Below are positions 8,056-18,823 of a stretch of 64,000 nucleotides of DNA, one piece after another; position 1 is the first letter of the stretch, and each line of letters starts with the position of its first letter. The notes under the pieces are model-generated. The model ran no database searches and had not been told where the DNA came from. It was given only the letters and a program-made list of their open reading frames with translations. The translations under genes and the position numbers were made by a program. The DNA lies in assembly GCA_028285495.1 (NCBI GenBank), contig JANQPB010000015.1, forward strand, positions 124,001-188,000, written 5' to 3'. This stretch comes from Acidimicrobiales bacterium. GTDB lineage: Bacteria; Actinomycetota; Acidimicrobiia; Acidimicrobiales; SZUA-35.

Positions 8056-11000
8056 CTACCCGCCCCCGGAGCCGGCGACGCCGTCCAGGCCGGCAGGTGA
8101 GGCGTCGTCGCCGTTGCGTCCAGCGGGGCCGGCGGCGATCAGCGCCGGGGCCGAGCCGGCCCGGCCACGGTCGAACCAGGCCTCCAGCTGGGTCGGCTCC
8201 ATCGGTCGGCCGAGGTAGAAGCCCTGCCCGAGGTCGCAGCCGAGCGACCGCAGCAGCTCGAGCTCCCGTGGCTCCTCGATGCCCTCGGCCACGGTGGTCG
8301 CCTGCATCGTGTGGGCCAGGTCGATCACCCCTCGAACGAGCCGCTCGGCATCGCCAGAGCGGCTGAGGGCATCGACATAGCTCTTGTCGATCTTGATGAC
8401 GTTGAACGGGACGTCGCGGAGGTGACTGAGCCCGGCGGCACCGGTGCCGAAGTCGTCGACCGCCACCCGCATGCCGAGGTCGCGGAAGGCCTCGAGCTGG
8501 GCCCGCATCCAGGCCGGGTCCTCGATCAGGGTCGACTCGGTCAGCTCGAGCGTGATGCGGCCGGGGGCCAGCCCCGAGGCGTCGACGATCTGGGCCAGCC
8601 GCCCGGCCTCACCCTCCTCCTCGAGCTGGATGGCCGACACGTTCACGCTGACGCCGAGGTTGCCCGCCCCGGGCACCCGGTCGTCCCAGACCGTCAGTTG
8701 GCGGCACGCCTCCCGGAGCACCCAGCGGCCGAGCTCACGGATCTGCCCCGACTTCTCGGCCAACGGGATGAACATGCCGGGCGAGATCGGACCCCGATTG
8801 GGATGGTTCCACCGCAGCAGGGCCTCGACCCCTCGCACGGTGCTGCTGGCGATCTCGAGGATCGGTTGGTAGACGACGTGGAGCTGACCGGCCGAGGCCG
8901 CCTCCTCCAGGTCAGAGGCCAGCTCGAACCGGGTGGTGGCGTCGGACCGCAGGGCCGGCTCGAAGACCCGGATACCGGTACCGGCGCCGGCGCCGTCGAG
9001 CACCGAGGCGGCGGCCAGGGCCGCCTGGTTGAGGACGTCGCTGGCCACGGTGGCCCGGTCGTCGGTGATGTCGATACCGATGGCGGCGCCGAGCCGGCGC
9101 GACCGGCCGGCCACCGGGAACGGCTCGTCGAACTGCAACTGGAGGAGTCGGGCCAGCCGGTTGACGTCGTCGGCGTTCGGGGCCTCGACGGCGACCGCCA
9201 GCTCCTGACTGCCGACCCGGGCCAGCAGGTCGCTCGACCGCAACCGCGACCGCAGCCGGGTGGCCACCTGGATCAACAGTTCGTCGCCGGCCTCGAAGCC
9301 GACCGACTGGTTGATCTCCTTGAGCTCGTCGAGGTCGATGTGGAGCACGCCGAGCACCCGGCCGGGCTCGAGCCCCTGCAGCATCGTCTGCAGCTCGTGG
9401 TGGAGGGTCGACCGGGTGGCCAGACCCGTCAGCGAGTCGTACAGCGCCTGGTCCCGCAGGCTGCGCTCCAGGTGGCGGCGCTCGGTCACGTCGACCAGCG
9501 TCAGCAGGAACCCGGCCTCGTCGTCGCGATCCGACACGGTCACCTCGGCCACTCGCAGGTCGCCGTGGCGGGTCCTGATCTCCAGGTCGATCGTCTCGTT
9601 GCTGATGTGGTCGTCGCCGCCGGCGATCAGCTCGTGGAGGCGGGCGGCCGAGGAGTCGGGCAGGAGGGAGGCGACATCGGTGGCCATCAGGTCCGCGGCC
9701 GGGTAGCCGAGGACGGTCTCGACGTTCGGGCTGATGAAGTTGATGGTCAGGTCGGGTTCGAGGACGGCGAACACGTCGCGGGAATTGAGGACCAGGGCCC
9801 GGTACCGCTGCTCGGAGAACCCGAGTGACAGCTCGGCCATCTTGCGGCGGTGGATGTCGGTCAGGTTGATGACGAGGCCCCGCACCTCCTCGTCGTCGGT
9901 GTGGTCACGCACGAAGGCCGAGAACCACTGGTAGTGCCCGTCGACGTGGCGGAGTCGGGTGTCGACCGGGCGGGTGTCGGCCGGCGCATCCTGGGGTCGG
10001 AGCAGGGCGGCGCTGAGCAGGTGGTCGAGCTCCTCGATGTCGTCCGGGTGGACGTGGTCGATCACCCGCCCGCCGACGAACGCCTCCTCCCGCAACCCGA
10101 GCAGGCGGTGCAGCGAGGGGCTGATCATCGTGACCGCCCTGGTCTCGGGATCGAGCACGGCCACCACGTCACTCGAGTCCTGGACGAGGGCCCGGAAGCG
10201 GCGATCGGCCCGCCGCTGGTGGTTGGCCTCACTCAACTCGTAGGCGACGAGGGCCCGGCTGGTCGCCCCGGTGACCTGGGTCAGCTGCTCGATCTCGACG
10301 GTGTTGAGCACCGGCGAGGCCTCGACCAGCAGCACCTCGACGTGGTCGGGCGACTCCCCGACGGGGATGGCCAGCCTGGTGGCGAACCGAAGACCGGGCC
10401 GGTCGCTCCGACCCTCCTGACGGACCAGCCGCTCGCTGCGGTGAGCTTCGGCCACCACCGGCTCGACGTCGCTGCCGAGGCGGAGCTCGTGACCCTCGGG
10501 GCAGGCCAGCCATCGTCCGCCCTCGGCGCGGACCAGCTCGACCTCGACGTACTGCTTGTTGGCCAGCAGCCGGTCGGCGGCCAGGCCGGACCGCTCCAGG
10601 ATCGAGGTGGGATCCTTGGCCCGGATGACGTCGGCGAGCGACACCCGGAGCGTGCGCTCGACGACGAGCAGCCGCTCGCGCTCCCGGATCGTGAGGAAGA
10701 GGTTGACGCCGGCGGCCACCCCGATGGCGGCGAGGAAGGCGCCGAGATACCAGGCCGGGCGGGGGAAGGCGACGAGGCTGCCGGCGATGGCCGCGAACGA
10801 CAGCACCAGCCAGGCCGAGCGGATCCGCGTCATCGGCTCCTGCTGGCCGGCGACCGGGGTCTCGAGGTCGGGGGCGCTCGGGTGGTTGACGGCGGCGGCG
10901 AGGACGACGGCCCCGAGCGAGGCGGCGGCGACGCCGACCCGGCGGGCCCCACCCTCCCCGGCCGCGGCGGCCAGGAACCCGAGCTCCGACACCACGGTCA

Positions 11001-11577
11001 GCAGCGCCCCGCTGGCCAGGATGGCGACACTGCCGGTGCGGGAGTCGGAGCCGAGTACGAGCCGCAGCGTCTGGAAGACCAGCGCAAGCGACAGCGGGAG
11101 ATAGAGGAGTGCAGCGACCAGGGCGACACCGCTCAGGCGCTCGGTCAGCTCGGAGCCGACCCACGCCAACGCACCGAACCCGGTCCACAGGGCGACGAGT
11201 GCGGCGTCGAGGTTGGCCCGGGTCTGGGGCGCCATCGTGCGGGCCAGCAGCACGACCTGGAAGCCGGCGATCGTGAAGGCATAGGCCAGCGCCAGCACGC
11301 CGTCGCCGATGGTGAGGGGGCCGAGGTCGGGGTCGATGGCCCGATGGATCTCGCTGATGACGGGCCCGACGCCGAAGCCGACGAGACCGACGATCGTCAG
11401 CCGCCAGCCCCGCGAGCCGCGGAGTCGACGGACCGACGACACGATGCGGGCCATCGCGACCACGACGACAAGGCCGAGGCCGAGGTCGAAGGCCGGGCTC
11501 GGCAGCGCAGCCGACACGAGCGCGACGAGACCGAGCAGGACGAAGAACGACGATCGCTGGTCTTGCCACGGCACCAC
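8056..11577 (-). CDS. Membrane PAS-GGDEF-EAL cyclic-di-GMP phosphodiesterase
   Basis: About 1,173 residues from GTG 11577; a second GTG follows directly. Roughly 1-300 are eight or more membrane segments, 310-440 a GAF-like region, 460-585 and 590-710 two PAS domains (SDVVAVLDPETRA, RDVFAVLEPDL), about 720-880 a GGDEF domain and 890-1130 an EAL domain. The cyclase signature is replaced by VGSQEL, so synthesis activity is probably lost. The EAL motifs are intact: VEALLRW, NVSA, ELTES, DDFGTG, KIDKSYV, AEGIEE. I infer a membrane-sensed c-di-GMP phosphodiesterase with a regulatory GGDEF. Upstream in-frame codons run antiparallel to the next gene and are not used. Confidence 0.88.
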   Translation of the reverse strand: MVPWQDQRSSFFVLLGLVALVSAALPSPAFDLGLGLVVVVAMARIVSSVRRLRGSRGWRLTIVGLVGFGVGPVISEIHRAIDPDLGPLTIGDGVLALAYAFTIAGFQVVLLARTMAPQTRANLDAALVALWTGFGALAWVGSELTERLSGVALVAALLYLPLSLALVFQTLRLVLGSDSRTGSVAILASGALLTVVSELGFLAAAAGEGGARRVGVAAASLGAVVLAAAVNHPSAPDLETPVAGQQEPMTRIRSAWLVLSFAAIAGSLVAFPRPAWYLGAFLAAIGVAAGVNLFLTIRERERLLVVERTLRVSLADVIRAKDPTSILERSGLAADRLLANKQYVEVELVRAEGGRWLACPEGHELRLGSDVEPVVAEAHRSERLVRQEGRSDRPGLRFATRLAIPVGESPDHVEVLLVEASPVLNTVEIEQLTQVTGATSRALVAYELSEANHQRRADRRFRALVQDSSDVVAVLDPETRAVTMISPSLHRLLGLREEAFVGGRVIDHVHPDDIEELDHLLSAALLRPQDAPADTRPVDTRLRHVDGHYQWFSAFVRDHTDDEEVRGLVINLTDIHRRKMAELSLGFSEQRYRALVLNSRDVFAVLEPDLTINFISPNVETVLGYPAADLMATDVASLLPDSSAARLHELIAGGDDHISNETIDLEIRTRHGDLRVAEVTVSDRDDEAGFLLTLVDVTERRHLERSLRDQALYDSLTGLATRSTLHHELQTMLQGLEPGRVLGVLHIDLDELKEINQSVGFEAGDELLIQVATRLRSRLRSSDLLARVGSQELAVAVEAPNADDVNRLARLLQLQFDEPFPVAGRSRRLGAAIGIDITDDRATVASDVLNQAALAAASVLDGAGAGTGIRVFEPALRSDATTRFELASDLEEAASAGQLHVVYQPILEIASSTVRGVEALLRWNHPNRGPISPGMFIPLAEKSGQIRELGRWVLREACRQLTVWDDRVPGAGNLGVSVNVSAIQLEEEGEAGRLAQIVDASGLAPGRITLELTESTLIEDPAWMRAQLEAFRDLGMRVAVDDFGTGAAGLSHLRDVPFNVIKIDKSYVDALSRSGDAERLVRGVIDLAHTMQATTVAEGIEEPRELELLRSLGCDLGQGFYLGRPMEPTQLEAWFDRGRAGSAPALIAAGPAGRNGDDASPAGLDGVAGSGGG

Positions 11578-11660
11578 CGTCCCGTCGGACGATCGGCTCC
11601 CGCCGTGAGTGCCATCGGTTCGGACCTGCCCCCGGCCGTGAGCCGATCGGCGGCGGGCGC

Positions 11661-12344
11661 CTACCGGTTGCGGCGGCGACGCTGACGCCGGTAGGTGGCG
11701 GCGACGATCGGTCGGGCCAGCGGCCGGAGGAGCCGGGACCGCCTGACCGGGTTGGTCCAGGCGAAGATCGCCCCGTGGTCCAGTGAGTCGGCGTCCTTGA
11801 AGTAGTTGGGAACGACCCCGACCAGACGGACGCCGGGGATGCGGCTGTAGATCTGGATCTCGGGATCGAGGTAGCGGCCCCTGGCGTTGCGGCTGAAGGC
11901 GTACTCCTCGGCCGACATCTGGTCGGCATAGCGGTGGTAGCGGGGCAGCCGGCTGCCCCAGAACGCCTGCTCGACCCCGAGCCGGATCGAGGTCTCGGTC
12001 AGGTGGGCCATCATCCTGGTGACCGTCGAGCGAGGGGCCCGCCGGCTGACGGACAGATCGACCCCGAACAGGAACCGCCCGCCTGGCTGGTGATTGGTGC
12101 ACCAGCCCGAATCGGTGGTGTCCTCCCACGAGCGGTGCTCGCCGACGTCGTAGTCGGCCAGGAGCATCGTCGTCGACCCGCCGACCACGAGCCCGTCGTG
12201 CTCGGCCACCGCCATGAGCTCGCCGACGTGGTCGAGCCGGCTCTCCAGCTGTCCCCGGGAGGCCGACATGCCGTCGTGCCACTCCTCCTCCTGGATGGCC
12301 AGGTAGGCGTCGAGGTCGGCGGCGGCGGCCGGGCGGACGATCAT
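11661..12344 (-). CDS. GNAT-like N-acetyltransferase
   Basis: 227 residues. It begins MIVRPAAAADLDAYLAIQ, the standard first strand and helix of GNAT enzymes. A central segment GRFLFGVDLSVSRRAP aligns with the acetyl-CoA-binding beta4-alpha3 region, although the usual QxxGxG/A loop is replaced by an RRAPRSTVTRMM-like stretch. The C-terminal half (YAFSRNARGRYLDPEIQIYSR) resembles acyltransferases of larger size. The substrate is unknown. Its start overlaps the stop of the upstream membrane-protein gene (ATGA). Confidence 0.75.
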   Translation of the reverse strand: MIVRPAAAADLDAYLAIQEEEWHDGMSASRGQLESRLDHVGELMAVAEHDGLVVGGSTTMLLADYDVGEHRSWEDTTDSGWCTNHQPGGRFLFGVDLSVSRRAPRSTVTRMMAHLTETSIRLGVEQAFWGSRLPRYHRYADQMSAEEYAFSRNARGRYLDPEIQIYSRIPGVRLVGVVPNYFKDADSLDHGAIFAWTNPVRRSRLLRPLARPIVAATYRRQRRRRNR

Positions 12345-12898
12345 CGCTCCCCCACCTGGGCATCGAGGCGGTCCCGGCGGACACCGCCGACCACCGCCGC
12401 CCGAACGGCGACCGTCAGTCCGAGGTCGGCGGCCGGCAGGACCAGCAGCCCCCAGGCCGACACCGGCAACCCGGCCAGCACGGCGGCCACCAGGACCAAG
12501 GCGGTCCCGATGGCGCCGACGGTGTTGACGGCCAGCCCGACCCAGAACGTCGGCGAGCGCTGGAGTTGGGCGAGGACCACGTCGAGCCGGGTGCGCCACT
12601 GGAACGGGTTGCGCCCGAGCTTCACGCCGACCGACCACGCCATCACCAGCAGGCCGATGGCGAACAGGACCTCGGAGAGCAGCAGGCCGCCGCCGACCCA
12701 GGGGCCGACCTCCCGGACCCGATCGATCAGCGGCCCGAGCGGCGACAGCAGGAGCGAGGCGATCGAGAGCGCGACCAGACCCCAGAAAACGACACGGGTC
12801 CATCGGCGGCGCGATGGGGCCGACGATGCCCGCAGAGGGGCGGCTGAGGGAGTTGGCAATGCAGAGGGCGGAAGGGCGGCGGGTGGACATCGACTCAT
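12341..12898 (-). CDS. Four-helix integral membrane protein, unknown function
   Basis: 185 residues from ATG 12898; a longer frame to 12946 exists but its extra residues look like leader sequence. Hydrophobic segments: VVFWGLVALSIASLLL, VGGGLLLSEVLFAIGLLVMA, FWVGLAVNTVGAIGTALVLVAAV and AWGLLVLPAADLGLTVAVRAA. A basic, Pro/Ala-rich cytoplasmic tail precedes helix 1. No catalytic motif is seen. Translationally coupled to the acetyltransferase gene. Confidence 0.7.
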   Translation of the reverse strand: MSRCPPAALPPSALPTPSAAPLRASSAPSRRRWTRVVFWGLVALSIASLLLSPLGPLIDRVREVGPWVGGGLLLSEVLFAIGLLVMAWSVGVKLGRNPFQWRTRLDVVLAQLQRSPTFWVGLAVNTVGAIGTALVLVAAVLAGLPVSAWGLLVLPAADLGLTVAVRAAVVGGVRRDRLDAQVGER

Positions 12899-13025
12899 GG
12901 AGAGCCGGAGGCTGGCAAGGTACTGCACCAGACCACCGCTTGCCAAGTGCGAGGCCGGCGTTGGGGCGATTCCGGGTGCCGGCCGGGGCGAGCGGCGGGT
13001 GGTCGGGCGAACGCCCCGCCGGTGC

Positions 13026-13862
13026 TCAGCGGCGGCCGTCGACCAGCTCGGCCGGGCTGTAGATCGTCGCGGTTGCGCCCCTGGCGAATCCGACGACGGT
13101 CAGCCCGGCCCGGCGAGCGGTGGTGACCGCCAGCGCCGAGGGGGCCGAGACGGCGACCAGTGCGGTGTAGCCGCCGACCCACGCCTTCTGCACCATCTCG
13201 AACGAGGCCCGGCCGCTGACCACGAGCGCCAGATCGGGGGCCGAGGCCACGGCCGTGGTGGCGGACGGCAGCTTGCCGTCGAGCAGGAGCCGACCCGTGA
13301 CCTTGTCGACGGCGTTGTGGCGGCCGATGTCCTCGCGGGCCACGAGCAGGCGGCCCGAGCGATCGAAGGCCGCGGCGGCGTGGACGGCGCCGGTTGCGTC
13401 GAACAGGGTCTGGGCCGCCCGGAGCTGATCGGGCAGCGCCACGAGCAGCTCGAGGTCCCATGGCTCGTAGGCCGGCAGCACCCGGAGCCGCTCGGTCAGT
13501 CCCTCGATGGCCTCCGAACCGCACAGCCCGCAGGAGGCCGAGATCGATCCGAGGCGGGGCGTCGGCGTCGGCGCCCGGCCACCGGTCTCGACCGAGACGA
13601 CGTTGAACTCGCTCTCGACCGCCGACCCGGTGCCGCAGTAACGGATGCCGGTGATCCAGCCGGGCTCGATCACCCCCTCGGCCAGGAGGAAGCCGGCGGC
13701 CAGCTCGAAGTCGTGTCCGGGAGTCCGCATCGTCGAGGCGACCGGATGGTCGTCGAGGCGGATGGTCATCGGCTCCTCGACCACCAGCTCGTCCGGGTCG
13801 CGTCCACCGATGCCGCCGTCGAAGCGGCGGGTGAACACCGAGAAGCTGCGGGACCGGACCAC
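13026..13862 (-). CDS. fdhD: Formate dehydrogenase accessory sulfurtransferase
   Basis: FdhD moves sulfur from a cysteine desulfurase to the molybdenum cofactor of formate dehydrogenase. Family hallmarks: RTPGHDFELAAGFLLAEGVI, RYCGTGS, the SCGLCG loop with the sulfur-carrying cysteines, REDIGRHNAVDKVTG and VVSGRASFEMVQKAW. From the GTG at 13862 the protein is about 278 residues, as expected. The start is uncertain: GGAGAG touches this GTG directly, and a second GTG lies eight codons inside. A longer frame to 13970 would overlap the next gene. No formate dehydrogenase gene is in view. Confidence 0.9.
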   Translation of the reverse strand: MVRSRSFSVFTRRFDGGIGGRDPDELVVEEPMTIRLDDHPVASTMRTPGHDFELAAGFLLAEGVIEPGWITGIRYCGTGSAVESEFNVVSVETGGRAPTPTPRLGSISASCGLCGSEAIEGLTERLRVLPAYEPWDLELLVALPDQLRAAQTLFDATGAVHAAAAFDRSGRLLVAREDIGRHNAVDKVTGRLLLDGKLPSATTAVASAPDLALVVSGRASFEMVQKAWVGGYTALVAVSAPSALAVTTARRAGLTVVGFARGATATIYSPAELVDGRR

Positions 13863-13893
13863 CTCTCCAGGATAGAGGTGGGCTGCGTTCCGG

Positions 13894-14373
13894 TCAGGAC
13901 CGGTCGAGCGGCGGCGCCTCGCCAGGCCGGGATGCGACCCGGGACCGCGACCCGAGCAGCAGCCCGACACCGAGCGCGATCAGCGTCGGCGCGGCGAGCA
14001 CGAGGAAGCCGAGCCCGATGTTGGCGTCGCCCGCCGTCGAGTCCACGAGCGACACGACCACGCCGACGGCGGCGAGCAGCCCGACGACCAGGACCCCGAC
14101 CCCGACCGGACGGCGTCCCGGCGCCGGCCACGAGGTGAAGCTCCAGACGATCATCGCCAGGCCGACGGCGGCCGGCAGTGCGAACATCGCCGGCACGGCC
14201 AGCGGCCACGCCTCCGGACCCTCCAACCGGTCCTCGCCGACGAGCGTCGCCACCAGTGCGAACAGAACGAACCCGGCGACGGGGGAGCTGGCGAGCACGG
14301 CGATCCCGTAGCCGCGCAGCTCGGGGCGCGAACGGGCCCCCGCCGGTGGCGGGGGCCCGTTCTGCTCGCTCAT
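13894..14373 (-). CDS. Small four-helix membrane protein, unknown function
   Basis: 159 residues from ATG 14373. After a Pro-rich cytosolic stretch (SEQNGPPPPAGARSRPE) come about four hydrophobic helices: GIAVLASSPVAGFVLFALVATLV, LAVPAMFALPAAVGLAMIVWSF, VGVGVLVVGLLAAVGVVVSLV and GLGFLVLAAPTLIALGVGLLLG. No family is recognised. It begins 26 bp after the groEL stop on the same strand, so read-through from groEL is plausible. Confidence 0.7.
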   Translation of the reverse strand: MSEQNGPPPPAGARSRPELRGYGIAVLASSPVAGFVLFALVATLVGEDRLEGPEAWPLAVPAMFALPAAVGLAMIVWSFTSWPAPGRRPVGVGVLVVGLLAAVGVVVSLVDSTAGDANIGLGFLVLAAPTLIALGVGLLLGSRSRVASRPGEAPPLDRS

Positions 14374-14398
14374 GGCGGGGACGGTCGACCGGCCCCGA

Positions 14399-16067
<1,669 letters not shown>

Positions 16068-16099
16068 CTACCACGCCGTCGACCCATCCCGTCCCCGGA

Positions 16100-16280
16100 T
16101 CAGCAGAACAGCCGATGACGGAGGCGTCACCGGCTGTTCAGGGTTCCCGCCAGGGTCGTTCGAGCCGGAGCCTTCCGCCGCTGACAGGCTCCGACCCTCC
16201 AGCAGGACGGACCCGCTGACCCTGCTTCCTTCGGTTGCCCGAGCCGCTTCATGACCGGATTGGGCCCGGCGGCTCACCAC
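16100..16280. other. Gene-free interval with three strong hairpins
   Basis: The 16068-16393 gap between groEL and gpgS has no convincing gene; a 70-codon minus frame lacks any family feature. It contains GAACAGCCG (16106-16114) pairing with CGGCTGTTC (16131-16139) with an inner TGACG/CGTCA stem, CGGAGCC (16166-16172) with GGCTCCG (16187-16193), and GAGCCGC (16241-16247) with GCGGCTC (16269-16275). No T-run follows on either strand. These could be part of a structured leader or a small RNA. I could not match a known riboswitch. Confidence 0.4.
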
Positions 16281-16393
16281 ATCGCCTGGATTTGGGTCGT
16301 GGGCCCCGGAGCCCGAGCCCGGCCTTCGCTGGGTTCGGGGCGACGGCTCGGCCGGATCCGTCGCCGGCCACGGCCGGGTCGTACGGTTGTCCG

Positions 16394-17362
16394 GTGACCT
16401 TCCCTCGGGCCGAGACCCCCCGCTTCGATCACCCCCCGGCGCCCGACCACATGTTCGACCACGGCGACTTCTCCCCGAGCGGCCTGGCCGAGGCCAAGGC
16501 GGCGTCGGTCGGGCGTGACGGGTCGGCGCTGCGGGTGAGCGTGGTGCTCCCGGCCCGCAACGAGGAGCAGACGGTCGGCTCGATCGTCGACACCCTGCAC
16601 CGGCGGCTGGTGGTCGACGAGTCGGTGATCGACGAGCTGCTGGTGATCGACGACGGATCGACCGACGCCACCGCCGCCGTGGCCGCCGAGGCCGGGGCCA
16701 AGGTGATCGAGGCCAGCTCGGTGCTGCCCACCCACGGCTCGGGGGGCAAGGGCGAGGCGCTGTGGAAGTCGCTGCGGGCCTCGACCGGCGACGTGGTCGT
16801 GTGGTGTGACGCCGACATCCGCAACTTCGACGAGCGCTTCGTCGTCGGTTGCCTCGGCCCGCTGCTGACCCGGCCGGACATCGGGTTCGTCAAGGGCTTC
16901 TATCGGCGGCCCCTGAGCGACGAGGGCGAGGGCGGAGGCCGGGTGACCGAGCTGGTCGCCCGGCCCCTGATCGCCACCCTGTTCCCGGAGCTCGGGCACC
17001 TCGTGCAGCCGCTGTCCGGCGAGTTCGGCGGGCGGCGGGAGCTCCTGGAGGCGGTGCCCTTCCATCGGGGCTACGCGGTCGACCTCGGGCTGCTGATCGA
17101 CCTGTCCCGCCGGTTCGGCATCGAGTGCATCGGCCAGGTCGATCTCGGCACCCGGGTCCACCGGAACCGGCCGCTCCGCGAGCTCGGACCGCAGGCCGCG
17201 GCGATCACGGCGATGGCGCTGGAGCGGGCCGGCGTGACCGGCGGGCGGCCGGGTGGCGACGGGCCCGGTCGGCTGTCCGATCTGGTGATGGCCCGGCCCG
17301 AGTTCGGCGATGCGGTGATCGCGGTCGGCCACCTGCCGCCGATGGCGTCGGTCCCGCGCTGA
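16394..17362 (+). CDS. gpgS: Glucosyl-3-phosphoglycerate synthase
   Basis: 322 residues from GTG 16394. A family GT81, GT-A fold enzyme that moves glucose from NDP-glucose to 3-phosphoglycerate, first step of glucosylglycerate and methylglucose lipopolysaccharide synthesis. It matches the mycobacterial enzyme along its length: SVVLPARNEEQTVGS, GKGEALWKSL, a metal-binding WCDADI, VKGFYRRPL, GGGRVTELVARPL, VQPLSGEFGGRRELL and VDLGTRVHRNRPLRELG. The N-terminal extension before residue 45 is variable in the family. No phosphatase gpgP is adjacent. A glycerate kinase lies nearby on the other strand. Confidence 0.93.
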   Translation: MTFPRAETPRFDHPPAPDHMFDHGDFSPSGLAEAKAASVGRDGSALRVSVVLPARNEEQTVGSIVDTLHRRLVVDESVIDELLVIDDGSTDATAAVAAEAGAKVIEASSVLPTHGSGGKGEALWKSLRASTGDVVVWCDADIRNFDERFVVGCLGPLLTRPDIGFVKGFYRRPLSDEGEGGGRVTELVARPLIATLFPELGHLVQPLSGEFGGRRELLEAVPFHRGYAVDLGLLIDLSRRFGIECIGQVDLGTRVHRNRPLRELGPQAAAITAMALERAGVTGGRPGGDGPGRLSDLVMARPEFGDAVIAVGHLPPMASVPR

Positions 17363-17449
17363 CGATCGGTCCGGCGGCGAGTCGGCTCGCCAACGGGCCG
17401 GTCGAGAGCCCGATCTCCACCGGCGACGGCCGGGAAGTAGACTGTGGCG

Positions 17450-17656
17450 ATGGCTACGACAACCAGCGAGCGGCGCCCGTCGGTGGTGATGACCCTGGTC
17501 ACGCTGGCCGTGGTGGTGCTCGTCGGCCTGCTGGCCCTTCGCTGGATCACCGGTCTGATTCTGGGGTTGATCCAGCTGGCGCTGGTGCTGGTCGCGCTCT
17601 ATCTCATCGCCAGGGTGGGTTGGTACCTGCTCCGCAAGGGCGGCTCCGGGTCCTGA
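17450..17656 (+). CDS. Small two-helix membrane protein
   Basis: About 68 residues from ATG 17450; a GTG two codons earlier is an alternative. Two hydrophobic segments (VVMTLVTLAVVVLVGLLAL and LILGLIQLALVLVALYLIA) are joined by a short loop, and the ends are basic or Ser/Gly. No known family. It is transcribed in the same direction as gpgS, 87 bp downstream. Confidence 0.6.
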   Translation: MATTTSERRPSVVMTLVTLAVVVLVGLLALRWITGLILGLIQLALVLVALYLIARVGWYLLRKGGSGS

Positions 17657-17704
17657 CGGCCCGGGTCCTGGCGGCTCGGACGGTCCCGGTGCCGCAGCGC
17701 CCGA

Positions 17705-18724
17705 TCAGCTCGGTTGCGATCGGTCGGCCAGGATCCGTGTGACCTCGGCACCGACGAGGTCGACGGCGGCGTCCATCGACCGTTGCAGGCCGTGCAGCTC
17801 GGTCAGCGAGCGAACCTCCAGGTCGTCCGGCGGGGTGGCGTCCCGGTCGGCCTGGCCGACGATCGCCACCGCCGGAGTGCCGGCCTCGACGGCCCAGCGG
17901 TGCACCCCGCCGACGACCTTGCCGGCGAACGACTCCTGGTCGAGGAAGCCCTCGCCGGTGATCACGAGGTCGGCGTCGGCTAGGTGCTCGTCGAGGGCGA
18001 CCCGCTCGGCCAGCATCTCGAAGCCGGATTCGAGGCGGGCTCCGACGGCGACGAGACCCCCGGCCAGCCCGCCGGCGGCGCCGGCGCCGGGCACATCGGC
18101 GAGGTCGACGCCGTAGCGCTCGAGGTACTGGTCCTGCAGGAGCTCGAGGCGGCGGGTCAGCAGCTCGACCTGGGCCGGCGTGGCCCCCTTCTGGGGTCCG
18201 AAGACGCGGGCGGCGTCGACGAATCGGGTCTCGACGTCGCAGCCGACGACCAGCTCGATGCCGCGGAGTCGGGCGGCGGGCGGCATCGCCTGGAGGGCGC
18301 CGAGGCCGCCGTCGGTCGTGGCCGAGCCGCCGACGAGCACGTGCACCGTGCGGGCCCCGAGCTCGATGGCGGTGGCGATGAGGCGTCCGGTGCCGGTGGT
18401 GTCGGCCAGCATCGGCTCGTTGCCATCGGCACCGCCGACCAGCACGAGACCGGAGGCGGCGGCCATCTCGATGAACGCGTCGCGGCCGTCGAGCCGCCAG
18501 CCGGCCTCGACCGGCTCGCCCAGCGGGCCGGGGACGGTGGTGCGCTTGTTGACCCCGCCGAGCACATCGAGCGAGCCCTCGCCGCCATCGGCCAGGGGAA
18601 CGGGGATCGGGGTCCAACCGGCCTGGCGGGCGGCGGCGGCCGCGGCCGACGTCAGCTCGGCGCTCGTCGCCGAGCCACGGAACTTGTCGAAGGCGACGAC
18701 GACCGTGCGGCTCACGAGGGCCAT
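17705..18724 (-). CDS. Glycerate kinase (GarK/GlxK family)
   Basis: 339 residues. Phosphorylates glycerate with ATP. Family signatures: VVAFDKFRGSATSAEL at the start, VPLADGGEGSLDVL, ALGAR-type helices, the nucleotide-binding VLVGGSATTDGGLGALQA, and the C-terminal ITGEGFLDQESFAGKVVGGV. In this family the product is usually 2-phosphoglycerate. Together with gpgS it could recycle glycerate released from glucosylglycerate; this is inference from proximity. The ATG at 18724 is the first good start. Confidence 0.92.
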   Translation of the reverse strand: MALVSRTVVVAFDKFRGSATSAELTSAAAAAARQAGWTPIPVPLADGGEGSLDVLGGVNKRTTVPGPLGEPVEAGWRLDGRDAFIEMAAASGLVLVGGADGNEPMLADTTGTGRLIATAIELGARTVHVLVGGSATTDGGLGALQAMPPAARLRGIELVVGCDVETRFVDAARVFGPQKGATPAQVELLTRRLELLQDQYLERYGVDLADVPGAGAAGGLAGGLVAVGARLESGFEMLAERVALDEHLADADLVITGEGFLDQESFAGKVVGGVHRWAVEAGTPAVAIVGQADRDATPPDDLEVRSLTELHGLQRSMDAAVDLVGAEVTRILADRSQPS

Positions 18725-18823
18725 GCTGTCATCGATCGGGTCGCAGTGCGCAGCCGCTCGGGTCGGTCGAGGCGGTGGCCGGGCATCGTTGGCGCCGGGC
18801 GGGAGACCGGCCCGGGATCGGGC

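Noticed and set aside
16106-16275. SAM- or c-di-AMP-type riboswitch
   Set aside because: Short GGTCATGAAG and GGGCAACC-like stretches on the minus strand recall SAM aptamers, but the helices and order do not fit, and a gene in the right place is missing.
16068-16280. 70-codon minus frame upstream of groEL
   Set aside because: Overlaps the hairpins, no family feature, lies in the groEL promoter side.
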